This document shows, piece by piece, positions 50,045-50,228 of a stretch of 50,228 nucleotides of DNA (positions within the stretch are counted from its first letter, which is position 1; each line of letters begins with the position of its first letter). A program made the translations under genes and the position numbers. Under the pieces are notes generated by a model, which was not told the DNA's origin, made no database searches, and saw only the letters and a list, made by a program, of their open reading frames with translations. The stretch comes from Hydrogenophaga sp. (GTDB lineage Bacteria; Pseudomonadota; Gammaproteobacteria; Burkholderiales; Burkholderiaceae_C): positions 1 to 50,228 of the forward strand of contig NZ_JAUSOO010000164.1 of NCBI RefSeq assembly GCF_030656115.1, written 5' to 3'.

Positions 50045-50228
50045 TTAAACCCGCTCGATGATCAGCGCAATGCCCTGCCCCACGCCGATGCACATGGTGC
50101 ACAAGGCGTAGCGCCCGCCGGTGGCGTGCAGGCGGTTGACCGCCGTGGTGGCCAGGCGCGCACCGCTGGCACCCAGCGGGTGGCCCAGCGCAATGGCGCC
50201 GCCCCAGGCGTTCACGCGCTCGTCGTCG
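50045..50228 (-). CDS. Acetyl-CoA acetyltransferase (thiolase), C-terminal part
   Basis: The last 61 residues of a thiolase; the gene continues past the window edge. The catalytic His lies in IALGHPLGASGARL and the second catalytic Cys in TMCIGVGQGIA, where the glycine-rich CxGGG motif has a valine. Thiolase cleaves 3-ketoacyl-CoA to acetyl-CoA, the final beta-oxidation step. The enzyme could complete the pathway encoded at 17986-28884, but its operon lies outside the window. Confidence 0.9.
   Translation of the reverse strand, partial: DDERVNAWGGAIALGHPLGASGARLATTAVNRLHATGGRYALCTMCIGVGQGIALIIERV

Overview
The window is GC-rich (roughly two thirds G+C by eye) and densely coded. The serS / ispH-fkpB / radC housekeeping block, the orphan Bug-type periplasmic receptor, a membrane formate dehydrogenase with cysteine in place of selenocysteine, and general protein similarity all suggest a betaproteobacterium of the order Burkholderiales, probably Comamonadaceae (Hydrogenophaga/Acidovorax-like). 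The assignment is inferred from recognised protein families; no database search was run. I saw no rRNA, tRNA or CRISPR array.

Layout. (1) 2-1060 is the 3' end of a homodimeric pyruvate dehydrogenase E1 gene with a shortened C-terminus. (2) 1262-5803 is a phosphonoacetate module: ABC uptake genes phnD-phnC-phnE and the hydrolase phnA on the minus strand, with a divergent GntR-family regulator and a palindromic operator between them. (3) 5804-8401 is a lower-GC accessory segment with three small predicted secreted proteins of unknown function, a pair of inverted-repeat units repeated in tandem, and a 34-bp palindrome. (4) 8402-17941 is a TetR-controlled aromatic meta-cleavage cluster: C-C hydrolase, extradiol dioxygenase, FAD monooxygenase, Bug receptor, a cytoplasmic arylsulfatase, then hydratase, acylating acetaldehyde dehydrogenase and aldolase. 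A sulfated phenolic could be desulfated, hydroxylated, ring-opened, and taken to pyruvate and acetyl-CoA. (5) 17986-28884 is a beta-oxidation region resembling branched-chain acyl-CoA breakdown: an alpha-methylacyl-CoA racemase, an LCAD-like dehydrogenase, a crotonase, a dienoyl-CoA-reductase-like SDR, a FadB-like fusion, an HSD10-like SDR, a TesB thioesterase and a large MalT/LAL-type LuxR regulator.

(6) 28996-37986 is housekeeping: serS, ispH-fkpB, radC, an Smr-domain gene, yhhQ, a truncated globin, a large ABC permease and upp. (7) 38145-48813 is a formate dehydrogenase system. The operon encodes a TAT-target peptide, FdnG, FdnH, a small lipoprotein, FdnI, a small exported protein and FdhD. 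It faces a divergent NtrC-type response regulator and sensor kinase. The gap between them contains a good sigma-54 promoter match and a perfect 27-bp palindrome placed like an enhancer. (8) 48891-50228 holds an acetoacetate-decarboxylase-family gene, a wrecked acyl-CoA dehydrogenase pseudogene and the 3' end of a thiolase gene.

The two strongest new observations are both regulatory. First, a dyad of the form TCGTC-N6-GACGR lies in three promoter regions of the beta-oxidation block, about 72 bp before three start codons and at a fixed 21-22 nt from candidate -10 elements, suggesting a local regulon of the LAL regulator. Second, the formate dehydrogenase operon appears to be controlled by sigma-54 and the adjacent two-component system.
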